In this document: positions 35,043 to 43,665 of the stretch, one piece after another
How the letters are laid out: each line of letters begins with the position of its first letter
Position numbering within the stretch: position 1 is the first letter of the stretch
DNA from: G963674665 sp964609625
GTDB taxonomy: Bacteria; Desulfobacterota; Desulfovibrionia; Desulfovibrionales; Desulfovibrionaceae
Length of the DNA: 64,000 nt
Reading direction: 5' to 3'
Assembly: GCA_964609625.1 (NCBI GenBank)
Contig: CAZSRS010000019.1
Coordinates: 1 to 64,000, forward strand
The notes under the pieces: generated by a model
The model's input: only the letters and a program-made list of their open reading frames with translations
What the model was told of the DNA's origin: nothing
Databases searched by the model: none
Program-made: the position numbers and the translations under genes

Positions 35043-36122
35043 TCATCGCAGCTTGAGCGTGGACAGCGCGGCCAGCCCCAGCAGAATGGACAAAATCCAG
35101 AATCTGATGATGATCTTGGACTCCGGAATGCCCTTGAGTTCGAAATGATGGTGAATGGGCGCCATGCGGAACATCCGCTTGCCGCCGCTGAACTTGAAAT
35201 ACCCCACCTGGAGAATCACCGAGAGGGTCTCGATGACGAACAGCCCACCCACGATGAGCAGCACCAACTCCTGCTTGGCCAGCACCGCGATGAATCCCAG
35301 CACCCCGCCCAGGCTGAGGGAGCCCACGTCGCCCATAAACACCTGGGCCGGATAGGCGTTGAACCACAAGAATCCCAGTCCGGCGCCCACGAGCGCGCCG
35401 CAGAACACCGTGACCTCGCCCACACCGGCCAAGGGGGCGATCTGCAGATACCGCGCCATCTGCGCATGCCCGGTGACGTATACGAACACGGCCAAGCAGG
35501 CGCCGGCCACGATGGTCGGGCCGATGGCCAAGCCGTCCAGCCCGTCGGTGAGGTTCACCCCGTTGGATGCCCCCACCATCACCAACACGGCGAAGGGAAT
35601 GTAGAACCAGCCCAGGCTCGGCTGAAAATCCTTGAAAAAGGGAAAAATCAAATTCGTGGAATAGGCCGGCTCCTGAATAAGCAGGACCATGACCAGGATC
35701 GCCACCAGGATCTGAGCCAGGAACTTGGTCCTCGCCGTGAATCCCTTGTTGGTCTTTTTGCGGATCTTGGAATAATCGTCCAGGAAGCCGATGAGACCGA
35801 AACCACAAAACACGAACATGGTCAGCCAGATGTAATGGTTGGTCAGGTCCGCCCAAAGCAGCACGCTGCCGATGACGCCTGCCGCGATGAGCAGTCCGCC
35901 CATGGTGGGAGTCCCTGCCTTCTGCTTGTGGGCCTGCACGCCGTCTTCCTGGATATACTGCCCGAACTTGATCTTGCGCAGCCATTCGATGAACCGCGGT
36001 CCGATGAGTATGGTGATCAGCAAGGCCGTGAGCAGCGCCCAGACCGAACGGAAGGTGATGTAGCGGAAGACGTTGAAAAGTCCGACATCCGCGCTCAAGG
36101 GATAGATAAAATTGTATATCAT
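35043..36122 (-). CDS. mraY: Phospho-MurNAc-pentapeptide transferase
   Basis: Encodes 359 residues with ten predicted membrane helices. MraY transfers phospho-MurNAc-pentapeptide to undecaprenyl phosphate, giving lipid I. Family signatures are AHKQKAGTPTMGGLL, GFLDDYSKI, NLTDGLDGLAIGPT and the C-terminal MFRMAPIHHHFELKGIPESK, each intact. The start overlaps murF by 4 bases. Confidence 0.97.
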   Translation of the reverse strand: MIYNFIYPLSADVGLFNVFRYITFRSVWALLTALLITILIGPRFIEWLRKIKFGQYIQEDGVQAHKQKAGTPTMGGLLIAAGVIGSVLLWADLTNHYIWLTMFVFCGFGLIGFLDDYSKIRKKTNKGFTARTKFLAQILVAILVMVLLIQEPAYSTNLIFPFFKDFQPSLGWFYIPFAVLVMVGASNGVNLTDGLDGLAIGPTIVAGACLAVFVYVTGHAQMARYLQIAPLAGVGEVTVFCGALVGAGLGFLWFNAYPAQVFMGDVGSLSLGGVLGFIAVLAKQELVLLIVGGLFVIETLSVILQVGYFKFSGGKRMFRMAPIHHHFELKGIPESKIIIRFWILSILLGLAALSTLKLR

Positions 36123-37528
36123 ATCATCAACTCCCGGCGCAGCGCATCACAGAATTCCTCCATGCGCACTCCCCGCGACCCCTTGAAGAGCACCACCCCC
36201 CGCGAGATGTCCTGACGGCGCATGTCGGTCAAAAAGTCCTCCGGTCGTTCAACGTGCGTGAATTCCCCGGCGAATCCCGCGTGCAGCAATCCCTTGCGCA
36301 CCGCCTCGCCATGCCCGCCGCGCCAGAACACGACACGCGCGCCGGTCTGGGCGACACGCGCGCCCAGTTCCTCGTGCAGGGCCTCGGCATGCTCGCCGAG
36401 TTCCAGCATTTCGCCCAGAACCACCATCAGTGGGCAGCCTTCGGCCAGATCCGCCGCGCCGGCCAGAGCCTGGGCCATGGACAGGGGATTGGCGTTGTAC
36501 GTGTCGTCAATGATCACCAGGTCACCTTTTTCGTGGCGTTCAAAGCGTCGTTGGGCAGGAACCGCCACGGCCAAGCCGGCCTGGATCTTCTCCGCTGTCA
36601 AGCCCAGTCGGTGGGCGGTCGCGGCAGCGGCGATGCAATTCTCGGCCATGAAGCCCCCACGCCAGGGGAGCACGACGGTCAACACCATGCCTGCCATATC
36701 CAGCCGGTAACGGCCCCTGCCTCCAGGCTCCGCGCCCCTGTATGAACCCCTGTAGGGCGCGTCGCCGTCCTGCGCGGTAAAGAGAATCTGGGACAGCTCG
36801 TAGGCCGCCGCGGCGTCCAGCAGCTCGGGGTAGTCGGCACTGAGCACCGCCTCGCCGCCTTCTCGGCAATGGGCCATGAGCCTGGCCTTGTGCATGGCCA
36901 CGCCGGTGACACCGCCCAATCCCTGGGTGTGCGCCGGCCCCACGTTGACGATCAGGGCCAGGTCCGGGGCCAGGATTTCACCCAGCTCGTCCATGTCCTG
37001 CGGCAGGCTGATGCCTACCTCCATGACCCAAAAGTCCTCTTCACCCGTAGCCTCGAGCATGGACAGCGGCAATCCGATCTGGTTGTTGCGATTGAGTTGG
37101 TTCTTGGCGGTGGCTCCGTGCTGGGTGAGCAGTCCGGCCAAGAGTTCCTTGACCGTGGTCTTGCCGGCGGAGCCGGTGACGCCCACCACCGTGGCTCGCG
37201 CCTTGTCGCGGTAATGCCTGGCCAGCCGCCCCAGGGCCTTGATGGAGTTGTCCACCATCAGCACCGGGCAATCCTTGGCCTCGGCCTCCGCCGAGAGTTG
37301 CACGGGGCGGTGGGCCACCACGGCCACGGCCCCTGCTTCCAGTGCTTGTGAGGCGAAGTCATGACCGTCGAAACGCTCCCCGGGGATGCAGAAGAACACG
37401 TCCCCCGGTGTCACGGTCCGAGAGTCGATGCGCACCGCGGAAGGATGCCTCTCTCCCAGGCGGCCGTGCCCCTCGGCGTGTACCACGGCTTCCATGGCCG
37501 CGGCCATTTCCGACAAGGTCAGGTTCAC
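36119..37528 (-). CDS. murF: UDP-N-acetylmuramoyl-tripeptide--D-alanyl-D-alanine ligase
   Basis: Encodes 469 residues. MurF adds D-Ala-D-Ala to the tripeptide precursor. The substrate domain holds AVRIDSRTVTPGDVFFCIPG. The ATP loop is GVTGSAGKTTVKELLAGLL, and NQLNRNNQIGLPLSML follows. The C-terminal domain begins VIIDDTYNANPLSM. The start is GTG 37528, overlapping the murE stop as GTGA with GGAGA nine bases upstream. The frame is open further upstream but only as a shadow of murE. Confidence 0.96.
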   Translation of the reverse strand: MNLTLSEMAAAMEAVVHAEGHGRLGERHPSAVRIDSRTVTPGDVFFCIPGERFDGHDFASQALEAGAVAVVAHRPVQLSAEAEAKDCPVLMVDNSIKALGRLARHYRDKARATVVGVTGSAGKTTVKELLAGLLTQHGATAKNQLNRNNQIGLPLSMLEATGEEDFWVMEVGISLPQDMDELGEILAPDLALIVNVGPAHTQGLGGVTGVAMHKARLMAHCREGGEAVLSADYPELLDAAAAYELSQILFTAQDGDAPYRGSYRGAEPGGRGRYRLDMAGMVLTVVLPWRGGFMAENCIAAAATAHRLGLTAEKIQAGLAVAVPAQRRFERHEKGDLVIIDDTYNANPLSMAQALAGAADLAEGCPLMVVLGEMLELGEHAEALHEELGARVAQTGARVVFWRGGHGEAVRKGLLHAGFAGEFTHVERPEDFLTDMRRQDISRGVVLFKGSRGVRMEEFCDALRRELMI

Positions 37529-39006
37529 GAGAGTATCTCCCGGATGACGGCCTGGTCGCTGAATGGCCGTTTCTCGTCGCCGATCTGCTGATAGGCCTCG
37601 TGGCCCTTGCCGGCCACCACCAGCACGTCGGTTGTCCGCATTTCTTCTATGGCCACGGTAATGGCCATGCGCCTGTCCGGGGTCTCCAGGACCATGGGGC
37701 AATCACGCAGACCTGGCCGCACGTCGTTCATGATATCCAGGGGATTCTCGTGCCGCGGATTGTCCGAGGTGAGCACCGCCACGTCGCTGTACTTGCACAC
37801 GGCCTTGCCCATCAGGGGACGCTTGGTCTTGTCCCTGTTTCCGCCGCAGCCGAAGACCGTAAACAATCGCTTGAAGTTGAGTTCCTTGACCGCGGCCAGG
37901 ACGTTTTCCAACGCATCGGGCGTGTGCGCGTAATCCACGAAGATGTTCAAACCACGGTTGTTAGGGATGCGCTCCAACCGTCCGGGCACGCCCATGAAAT
38001 CCTTGAATCCCTGCATGTGCTCCGGCCGCAGTCCCATGGCCAGGCCAACCGCCTGGGCTCCGAGGAGATTCGAGGCGTTGTGCCGCCCCACCAGGGGCGA
38101 GAACAGCAGCCAGGTCTCTCCGTGCCAGCGCATCTCCATTTCCAGGCCGGATACGCTGCTGGAGAGCACCGCCCCCTGCAACGCCTCCCCCCGCCATTCC
38201 CGATGCGGAGCGGTGAGGCCGAAGCCCACGGCGTTGGGAACCACGGCCAGCAGCTTGCGGCCGTAAGGATCGTCCCAGTTGAGCACCGCACGCTTGTCCC
38301 GCCTGGGGATCTGGGTGAACAGCCTGGCTTTGGCCTGGAAATAGGACTCCATGTCGCCGTGGTAGTCCAGGTGATCCTGGGTGACGTTGGTCAGCACGGC
38401 GCAGTCGAACTCCAGCCCGGCCGTGCGGTTCTGGTCCAGGGCATGGGAGGAGGCCTCCATCACCGCCACTTCCACGCCGCTTTCGGCCATGCGGGCCATG
38501 AATTCGTGCAGCTGCCAGCACCCCGGCGTGGTCAAGGGGGCGTCAATGACCTGGCCGGGCCAGCGGTAGCTCACCGTGCCCAGGGCGCCGACCCGTTTGC
38601 CCGCATGGAGGAAAAGATGCTCGATCAGGTAGGTGATGGTGGTCTTGCCGTTGGTGCCGGTGACGCCGATGAGCTTGAAGGGAAGCCTTTCGGTCTTGAA
38701 GTGGGCCGCTGCCAGTTCACCCAGCGCGGCGCGGGGATCGGGATGGGGCACGAAGGTGAAGCCGCGCGGCACTTCCCCAAGGGTGCCCTCGAGGCCCAGA
38801 ACCCAGGATGCGCCCCTAGCCACTGCATCGGGAATGAAAGATGCACCGTCCGTGCTCGCACCAAGCTGGGCCACAAAGATGTCGCCGGGTCTGACCTGGG
38901 CCGAATGGGTCCGGACCATGACGCCGCTTGCCGCAAGGCGTTTGAGTTCGTCAAAGGCGGGGGATGCGTGTCCCTGTGAGCCTGCCCCGACCTCGGAGTA
39001 TTTCAT
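37525..39006 (-). CDS. murE: UDP-N-acetylmuramoyl-tripeptide synthetase (meso-DAP adding)
   Basis: Encodes 493 residues. MurE adds the third residue of the stem peptide. ATP loop GVTGTNGKTTITYLIEHL and NVTQDHLDYHGDMESY are present. The specificity motif DNPRHENP marks a meso-diaminopimelate enzyme. The KPLMGKAV and GKGHEAYQ segments complete the C-terminal domain. ATG 39006 lies one base past the ftsI stop, with GGAA ten bases upstream; an ATG six codons earlier (39024) inside ftsI is possible. Confidence 0.95.
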   Translation of the reverse strand: MKYSEVGAGSQGHASPAFDELKRLAASGVMVRTHSAQVRPGDIFVAQLGASTDGASFIPDAVARGASWVLGLEGTLGEVPRGFTFVPHPDPRAALGELAAAHFKTERLPFKLIGVTGTNGKTTITYLIEHLFLHAGKRVGALGTVSYRWPGQVIDAPLTTPGCWQLHEFMARMAESGVEVAVMEASSHALDQNRTAGLEFDCAVLTNVTQDHLDYHGDMESYFQAKARLFTQIPRRDKRAVLNWDDPYGRKLLAVVPNAVGFGLTAPHREWRGEALQGAVLSSSVSGLEMEMRWHGETWLLFSPLVGRHNASNLLGAQAVGLAMGLRPEHMQGFKDFMGVPGRLERIPNNRGLNIFVDYAHTPDALENVLAAVKELNFKRLFTVFGCGGNRDKTKRPLMGKAVCKYSDVAVLTSDNPRHENPLDIMNDVRPGLRDCPMVLETPDRRMAITVAIEEMRTTDVLVVAGKGHEAYQQIGDEKRPFSDQAVIREILS

Positions 39007-39007
39007 G

Positions 39008-41140
39008 TCATGAACGTTCCGCATCGCTCTGCAACCATAATATGCATTGTTTGGCTGGATCCGGCCACGGTGCCCCGGGTTCCGGGGACTGTCTGGTCAC
39101 CACCTGTCCCGAACCTCTCAGGCTGGGCACTATGCCCCTTCCCGCGAATACCTCGACGGCCCTGCGCAGGGTATACCCCCGTACATCCGGGACCTTGTCG
39201 GAGCCGATAAGACTGCTCTTGTCCACCTTGCCGCGCATCTCGCTTCCCGCCCCCGGAACCTCCGGCCGTGTTTCGTCCGCGCTCGCCACGACTGGAAGCG
39301 CATCCGGCAAGAGGCCCAGATAGGACATAGTCCTCAGGGCCACTTCCCTGAACGCAGGCGCCGCCACGACGCCACCGTAGCGCTCGGACTCGGGCTCGTC
39401 CACACTGACCAGGATGAGGTATTCCGGCTTCTCGGCCGGCAGGAATCCCACGAAGGAAGCCACGATCTTGTTGCCGTACCCCCCTTCCGGAGAAGCCTTC
39501 TGCGCGGTGCTGGTCTTGCCCCCAATTCTCAAGCCGGGAATCTGGGCCCGCTTTCCGGTTCCCTCTTCCACGGCCATGGTAAGCATTCGTATGACCTTGC
39601 GCGTCACATCGACATCAAAAACCCGCGTTTCAGGCTGCGGAGCGGCGTAGGGATCGAGTACCAGACGCAGGGACTTGAGCACTCCCTCGTTGGCCAGGCA
39701 GAGATAGGCCCTGGCCAGTTGCGGCATGGTCGCGGAAAAGCCCTGGCCGAATCCGGCGGTGGCCAGCTCGAACTTGTCCCACGTCTCGGGGGCACGCAGG
39801 ATGCCGCTACGCTCGCCGGCCAGGGGCAGGCCCGTGCGGCTGCCGAAACCCAGGCGGGAAAGATAGGCGTGATATCGTGCCGCGCCCATGTCCATGGCGA
39901 TCTTGGCCACGCCGATGTTGCTCGAAAACAGTATGATTTGGCTCACGGACAGCCATTCACGGGCGGAGACGTCCTTGATGGTCTTCCGATCCAGGCGCAT
40001 CTTCCCCTTTTCACAGTAGAAAATGGTGTCTGGAGTGACCGTTTTCTCTTGAAGGGCCGCGGCCACCAGCAACGGCTTGATCGAGGATCCAGGCTCGATG
40101 GGCTCCATGACCATCCTGTTGAGCCATTGCTCGGGAGCGTAGTTGCGGTAGGCATTGGGATTGAACTGGGGATACTCGGCCCAGGCCAGGATGTGCCCAT
40201 TGTCCACCTTGACCACCAGACAACCGCCCCACTTGGCCTTGTTCTTTTGCACGACTCCGGCCAGAACCTCCTCGGCCATGTACTGGATGGTCGCATCCAG
40301 GGTCAGGGTCAGATCCTTGCCGCGTACCTCCACTTCCCTGCCCAGAGCATCGAAATAAAGCCTGCTACCGGTTGCGTCGCGTTCCACGGCATACTCCGCC
40401 CGCTTGCCGGCGAGATGGTCGTTGAAGGCCGCCTCCAGGCCTTCGAGGCCCTGGTCGTCCAGCCCAACGAACCCCAGAAGCCTGCCGGCGAGTTCCCTGT
40501 TGGGATACTGCCGAGCGTATTCCGTGGTGATGTAGACACCCGCCAGCCCGGCCTCCTCCACCTTGGCGCCCACCGCGTCGCCCACCTGTCTGGCGATCCA
40601 GGCATGGGCGCCCTTGGCGTTGAGCTGGGTCAGGATGTCCTTGACACTCATGTTCAGGATCGGCGCCAATGTCCGGGCCACGACCACCTTGTCCACGACC
40701 TTGCGCGGGTCCGCGAAGATCGACTTCACGGCCACGCTCTTGGCCAGCAAGTGGCCCTTGGAATCGAAAATCTGCCCGCGTTCACCCACCACGTATTCAT
40801 ACGTCCGGTGCTGTCGGGAAGCCATGGCCTCCAGACTGGGCCCGTTCACCAGTTGTACGAAGGCGGCCCTGGTCCAGAGGCTGAGCCACAGCAGGGCAAT
40901 AACCACGACCACGGCTTGCAACCGCACCCGCCCCCAGTCGATGGCAAAGACACGCACGGGTTTCTTCAGCCCCGGATTGAGCTGCTGCCGTTTGACACTG
41001 TTCTTTGTCTTGTTCTTGGTGAGCACAGTCTTGGGGCTGTCAGTCCGGTTGCCCTTGGCAGTGGCGCGCACAGCCAGACGGGCCGGCAGACTGTCGCCCG
41101 TTCTCGGCTTGGAACGCATTATCCCTTTATTCCTGCCCAT
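39008..41140 (-). CDS. ftsI: Penicillin-binding protein 3-type transpeptidase with PASTA domain
   Basis: Encodes 710 residues. It is the septal class B PBP partner of FtsW. A long basic cytoplasmic tail (about 1-70) precedes one membrane helix (about 75-95). The dimerisation domain includes VGERGQIFDSKGHLLA and LLGFVGLDDQGLEGLE. Transpeptidase motifs are SSIK (in EPGSSIKP), SSN and, at the third position, KTS in GGKTSTAQKA rather than the usual KTG or KSG. A PASTA domain ends the protein (VPDVRGYTLRRAVEVFAGRG). The start overlaps ftsL by 14 bases. Confidence 0.95.
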   Translation of the reverse strand: MGRNKGIMRSKPRTGDSLPARLAVRATAKGNRTDSPKTVLTKNKTKNSVKRQQLNPGLKKPVRVFAIDWGRVRLQAVVVVIALLWLSLWTRAAFVQLVNGPSLEAMASRQHRTYEYVVGERGQIFDSKGHLLAKSVAVKSIFADPRKVVDKVVVARTLAPILNMSVKDILTQLNAKGAHAWIARQVGDAVGAKVEEAGLAGVYITTEYARQYPNRELAGRLLGFVGLDDQGLEGLEAAFNDHLAGKRAEYAVERDATGSRLYFDALGREVEVRGKDLTLTLDATIQYMAEEVLAGVVQKNKAKWGGCLVVKVDNGHILAWAEYPQFNPNAYRNYAPEQWLNRMVMEPIEPGSSIKPLLVAAALQEKTVTPDTIFYCEKGKMRLDRKTIKDVSAREWLSVSQIILFSSNIGVAKIAMDMGAARYHAYLSRLGFGSRTGLPLAGERSGILRAPETWDKFELATAGFGQGFSATMPQLARAYLCLANEGVLKSLRLVLDPYAAPQPETRVFDVDVTRKVIRMLTMAVEEGTGKRAQIPGLRIGGKTSTAQKASPEGGYGNKIVASFVGFLPAEKPEYLILVSVDEPESERYGGVVAAPAFREVALRTMSYLGLLPDALPVVASADETRPEVPGAGSEMRGKVDKSSLIGSDKVPDVRGYTLRRAVEVFAGRGIVPSLRGSGQVVTRQSPEPGAPWPDPAKQCILWLQSDAERS

Positions 41141-41420
41141 TTTCAGGCCCCATCATTCGCATTTGCCCTGTACCGGCCTCTTCGAGGCCATACTGGGCGG
41201 CCAGCTTGCGCAGCCTGTACGGAGAGAGAAGATTGTCCCGCTCCACCATGAGCTTGGCCGCGTGGTCCTGCAACTTGTTCGCTTCAGCCTGAAGCTTTTT
41301 CAACTCATAGGCCATGTGCACCCGTTCGATGTTCAACCAGACCAGCGTCAGTCCCAACACCAGGGAGCAGATGCACGCAGCGGCGGTGAGCATCACCATG
41401 CGCTTGCTCACCAGGCGCAT
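41127..41420 (-). CDS. ftsL: Cell division protein FtsL-like
   Basis: Encodes 97 residues. A short cytoplasmic start, one membrane helix (about 9-30) and a periplasmic coiled coil (YELKKLQAEANKLQDHAAKL) followed by SPYRLRKLAAQYGL match FtsL in size and topology. Sequence conservation in this family is low, so the call leans on position between rsmH and ftsI. It overlaps rsmH by one base and ftsI by 14. Confidence 0.85.
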   Translation of the reverse strand: MRLVSKRMVMLTAAACICSLVLGLTLVWLNIERVHMAYELKKLQAEANKLQDHAAKLMVERDNLLSPYRLRKLAAQYGLEEAGTGQMRMMGPENGQE

Positions 41421-42373
41421 CAGACTGCCTCCATCCGCTCGGCCGCTCGCAACCTGGCGCTACGAGCCCGTGGATTTGCCGCCGCTTCTTCCGGCTGGGG
41501 CGTCACCGGCTTTTTGGTCAACACACGCAAGCGCGGTCCACCGCACGAGCAGACCATCTGTTCCCTGGGGCAGCGGCACTCCCTGGCCTCGTCACGAAAA
41601 GCCCGCTTGACCAGCCTGTCCTCCAGGGAGTGGAACGAGATCACCACCACTCTGCCCCCCGGTGCGAGATACTCGGGCATCAGCCGCAGGAACCGCTCCA
41701 GCTCGCCCAACTCGTCGTTCACGGCGATGCGCAGGGCCTGGAAGGTCCGAGTGGCCGGATGATTGCGGGCCTTTGCCCGCCAGGCCGCGGGATAAGCGCG
41801 CTCAACGATCTCGGCCAATTGCAGGGTGCCCTCGATGGGAGCCTTGGCGCGTGCTTCCACAATGGCCCGGGCGATGCGCCCTCCCATGGGTTCCTCTCCG
41901 TATGTGCCGATGATGCGCTTCAATTCCTCGACTCCTGCCTTGTTCACCAGTCGGCTTGCCGGGGGCATGGGGCCTCCCGGACTCATGCGCATGTCCAATG
42001 GGCCCTGGGCCAAAAAGCTGAATCCCCGCTCAGGCGAGTCCAATTGCAAGGACGAAACGCCCACGTCGAGGAGAATGCCGTCCAGCTTGTCCCAGCCGCG
42101 CTCCCGCAACCAGAGAGGGAAGGAGCTGTAGTCCCCACGCCTGAGGTCCACCGCGTCTCCAAAGGGGGCGAGGCGTTTTGCGGCGAGTTCCAATGCATTG
42201 GGGTCACGGTCGATCCCCAGCAGGTGTGCGTCACCGCCCACATGTCGGAGGATAGCCTCACCGTGGCCGCCAAGCCCCACGGTACCGTCGAGATATTTCC
42301 CCTCCGGCCGCGGCTTGAGCCACTGAAGCACCTCCTGCACGAGAACCGGCACATGTCCCACTGCGCCTCCCAC
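41420..42373 (-). CDS. rsmH: 16S rRNA (cytosine-1402-N4)-methyltransferase
   Basis: Encodes 317 residues. RsmH methylates C1402 of 16S rRNA using SAM. It begins GHVPVLVQEVLQWL with the SAM loop DGTVGLGGHGEAIL. ILLDVGVSSLQLDSPERGFSF, in two parts, RNHPATRTFQALRIAVNDEL and VVISFHSLEDRLVKR are all diagnostic. GTG 42373 is used; a second GTG four codons later (GGGAGG nearby) is equally possible. Confidence 0.96.
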   Translation of the reverse strand: MGGAVGHVPVLVQEVLQWLKPRPEGKYLDGTVGLGGHGEAILRHVGGDAHLLGIDRDPNALELAAKRLAPFGDAVDLRRGDYSSFPLWLRERGWDKLDGILLDVGVSSLQLDSPERGFSFLAQGPLDMRMSPGGPMPPASRLVNKAGVEELKRIIGTYGEEPMGGRIARAIVEARAKAPIEGTLQLAEIVERAYPAAWRAKARNHPATRTFQALRIAVNDELGELERFLRLMPEYLAPGGRVVVISFHSLEDRLVKRAFRDEARECRCPREQMVCSCGGPRLRVLTKKPVTPQPEEAAANPRARSARLRAAERMEAV

Positions 42374-42418
42374 TCCCTCGGGTAGGGCTTGGCGATGAAC
42401 AGCCGCGCAAGCACCCCT

Positions 42419-42871
42419 TTACAACGGAATGTCAATGCCGCTCTCTTCCAACTCCTTGGTCACGTCGCTGTAGTCCTGGGCCTCGACCACGGAAGAGAAC
42501 TGCTCCGGTTTCCAAATTTCGAACTTCTGCAACTGCCCCACCAACTGAACATCCTTGTCGAGCCCGGCATACTCCCTGTGCGCCTGGGAGAGGAGCACAC
42601 GGCCCTGTTTGTCCAGGACGAACTCCTCCGCACTGCCCACGATGAACCGCCTGAAATCGCGCAGCTTGCGCGAGGCGTTCCTGACCTGCATGAGTTTGGC
42701 CTCGAACTCCTCCCAATCGGGCATGGGAAAGCCGACCAGGCAGCCGTCGTAACAGGTGAGCACGAACCTGCCCTGTTCGCTGCGGGCGAAGATGACATCC
42801 CTGAACTCGGCCGGCATCATGAGCCGTCCCTTGCTGTCCAGGCTGCGCTGTATCTTGCCTCGAAAGAGCAC
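42419..42871 (-). CDS. mraZ: Transcriptional regulator MraZ
   Basis: Encodes 150 residues with two SpoVT/AbrB-like domains, each bearing the DxxxR-type motif: LDSKGRLMMPAEFR and LDKQGRVLLSQAHR. MraZ is a ring-shaped DNA-binding protein that controls the dcw operon by binding TGGGN repeats in front of its own gene. Such repeats are present at 42895-42921. The start codon is GTG at 42871. It is the first gene of the operon that ends with ftsZ. Confidence 0.96.
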   Translation of the reverse strand: MLFRGKIQRSLDSKGRLMMPAEFRDVIFARSEQGRFVLTCYDGCLVGFPMPDWEEFEAKLMQVRNASRKLRDFRRFIVGSAEEFVLDKQGRVLLSQAHREYAGLDKDVQLVGQLQKFEIWKPEQFSSVVEAQDYSDVTKELEESGIDIPL

Positions 42872-42894
42872 CTAGGCCTGCCTTGGCTGGAATG

Positions 42895-42950
42895 TTCCCA
42901 CTTTTTCCCACTTTTTACCACCCCATCTCTTATTCTCATGCTCCTGTCAA
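42895..42950 (-). promoter_or_regulatory. MraZ operator boxes and dcw promoter region
   Basis: On the minus strand GTGGTAA, GTGGGAA and GTGGGAA start at 42921, 42911 and 42901, exactly 10 bases apart, the known layout of MraZ boxes. TTGACA at 42950-42945 is a perfect -35 hexamer 24 bases upstream of the boxes. The -10 is not clear (GATGGG is poor). Autorepression of the operon by MraZ is expected. Confidence 0.85.
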
Positions 42951-43665
42951 GAGGCCGGTGCAATTTTTACATAAAGAAATTCTAAGCTTTTTCTAGAGAT
43001 CTGTTGCAAACACCGTATACATTGTCAAGGGAAAGATGCAAAACAAAAACCTGGAGTGTGCACCTTGGAACGCGCTGCGCCCCTTGCGGCCGCCCCGCTG
43101 CCCGGATACCTGTTTCCAATCGTTATGCCGGCCTTTTTCACCCCTGGGTTTGCCGCTTGCATCTCGGCCTTTCCGGTGGTTATACTGCCCGGGAATGCAC
43201 TGGACAGCCCCTGTATCTTGCATAAGGCGAGCAACATCGCCGTCGTTCACGTCATTCAGGGATCATGCTCACGCAATACCTTTCTCCCCACAGCATCTGG
43301 ACACATCTGAAAGGGGTGCGCCATGCATGATCCTCATGGGCTTGGGCGATCGGCCGAGGGTTCGGGCACGGTTTCATCTGTGGAGGGCAGGAATTCTGTA
43401 CTTCCGCGGAAGCGACGGGACTCTCCACCGCGGAATACAGGGACAGTGGAGCGTTGCGAGTGTATTCGCCGACACCGCATCACTCTTTTTTTACATGCAA
43501 GTCGCTTGGGATTTGTGCAACGATGTCCGAATGAAGCGTTCCTGAATCGTTCGCTCCTGTCGAGGGGGCGCGGCTCCAGCGTGTCTTTCCGGCACGCAGG
43601 CGTCACTGCCTGACCGTGACGTCCGGCAATACAACCTCGGGGTTTCCCCGCTTGATGGTGCTACA
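42951..43665 (+). other. Long intergenic region between mraZ and the HD-GYP gene
   Basis: About 700 bases without a gene I can support. The open frames present have Arg/Pro-rich translations of shadow type and no ribosome site. The first 70 bases are AT-rich (ATAAAGAAATTCTAAGC) and carry TTCTAGAG at 42991-42998. A large stem-loop (43396-43440) and a small CGGGG-TTT-CCCCG hairpin (43638-43650) just before the HD-GYP gene are the only structures seen. A small RNA is possible. Confidence 0.5.
43396..43440 (+). promoter_or_regulatory. Large imperfect inverted repeat in the mraZ/HD-GYP gap
   Basis: CTGTACTTCCGCGG pairs with CCGCGGAATACAG over 13 bp with one bulged C, around an 18-base loop. It is isolated from both genes (about 525 and 225 bases away). 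No T-run follows directly; TCTTTTTTT appears about 45 bases downstream. It could be part of a small RNA or an operator. Confidence 0.4.

Noticed and set aside
43036..43545. Plus-strand open frame in the mraZ/HD-GYP gap
   Set aside because: Pro/Arg/Cys-rich, no domain, no ribosome site and a large stem-loop inside it; more likely non-coding.
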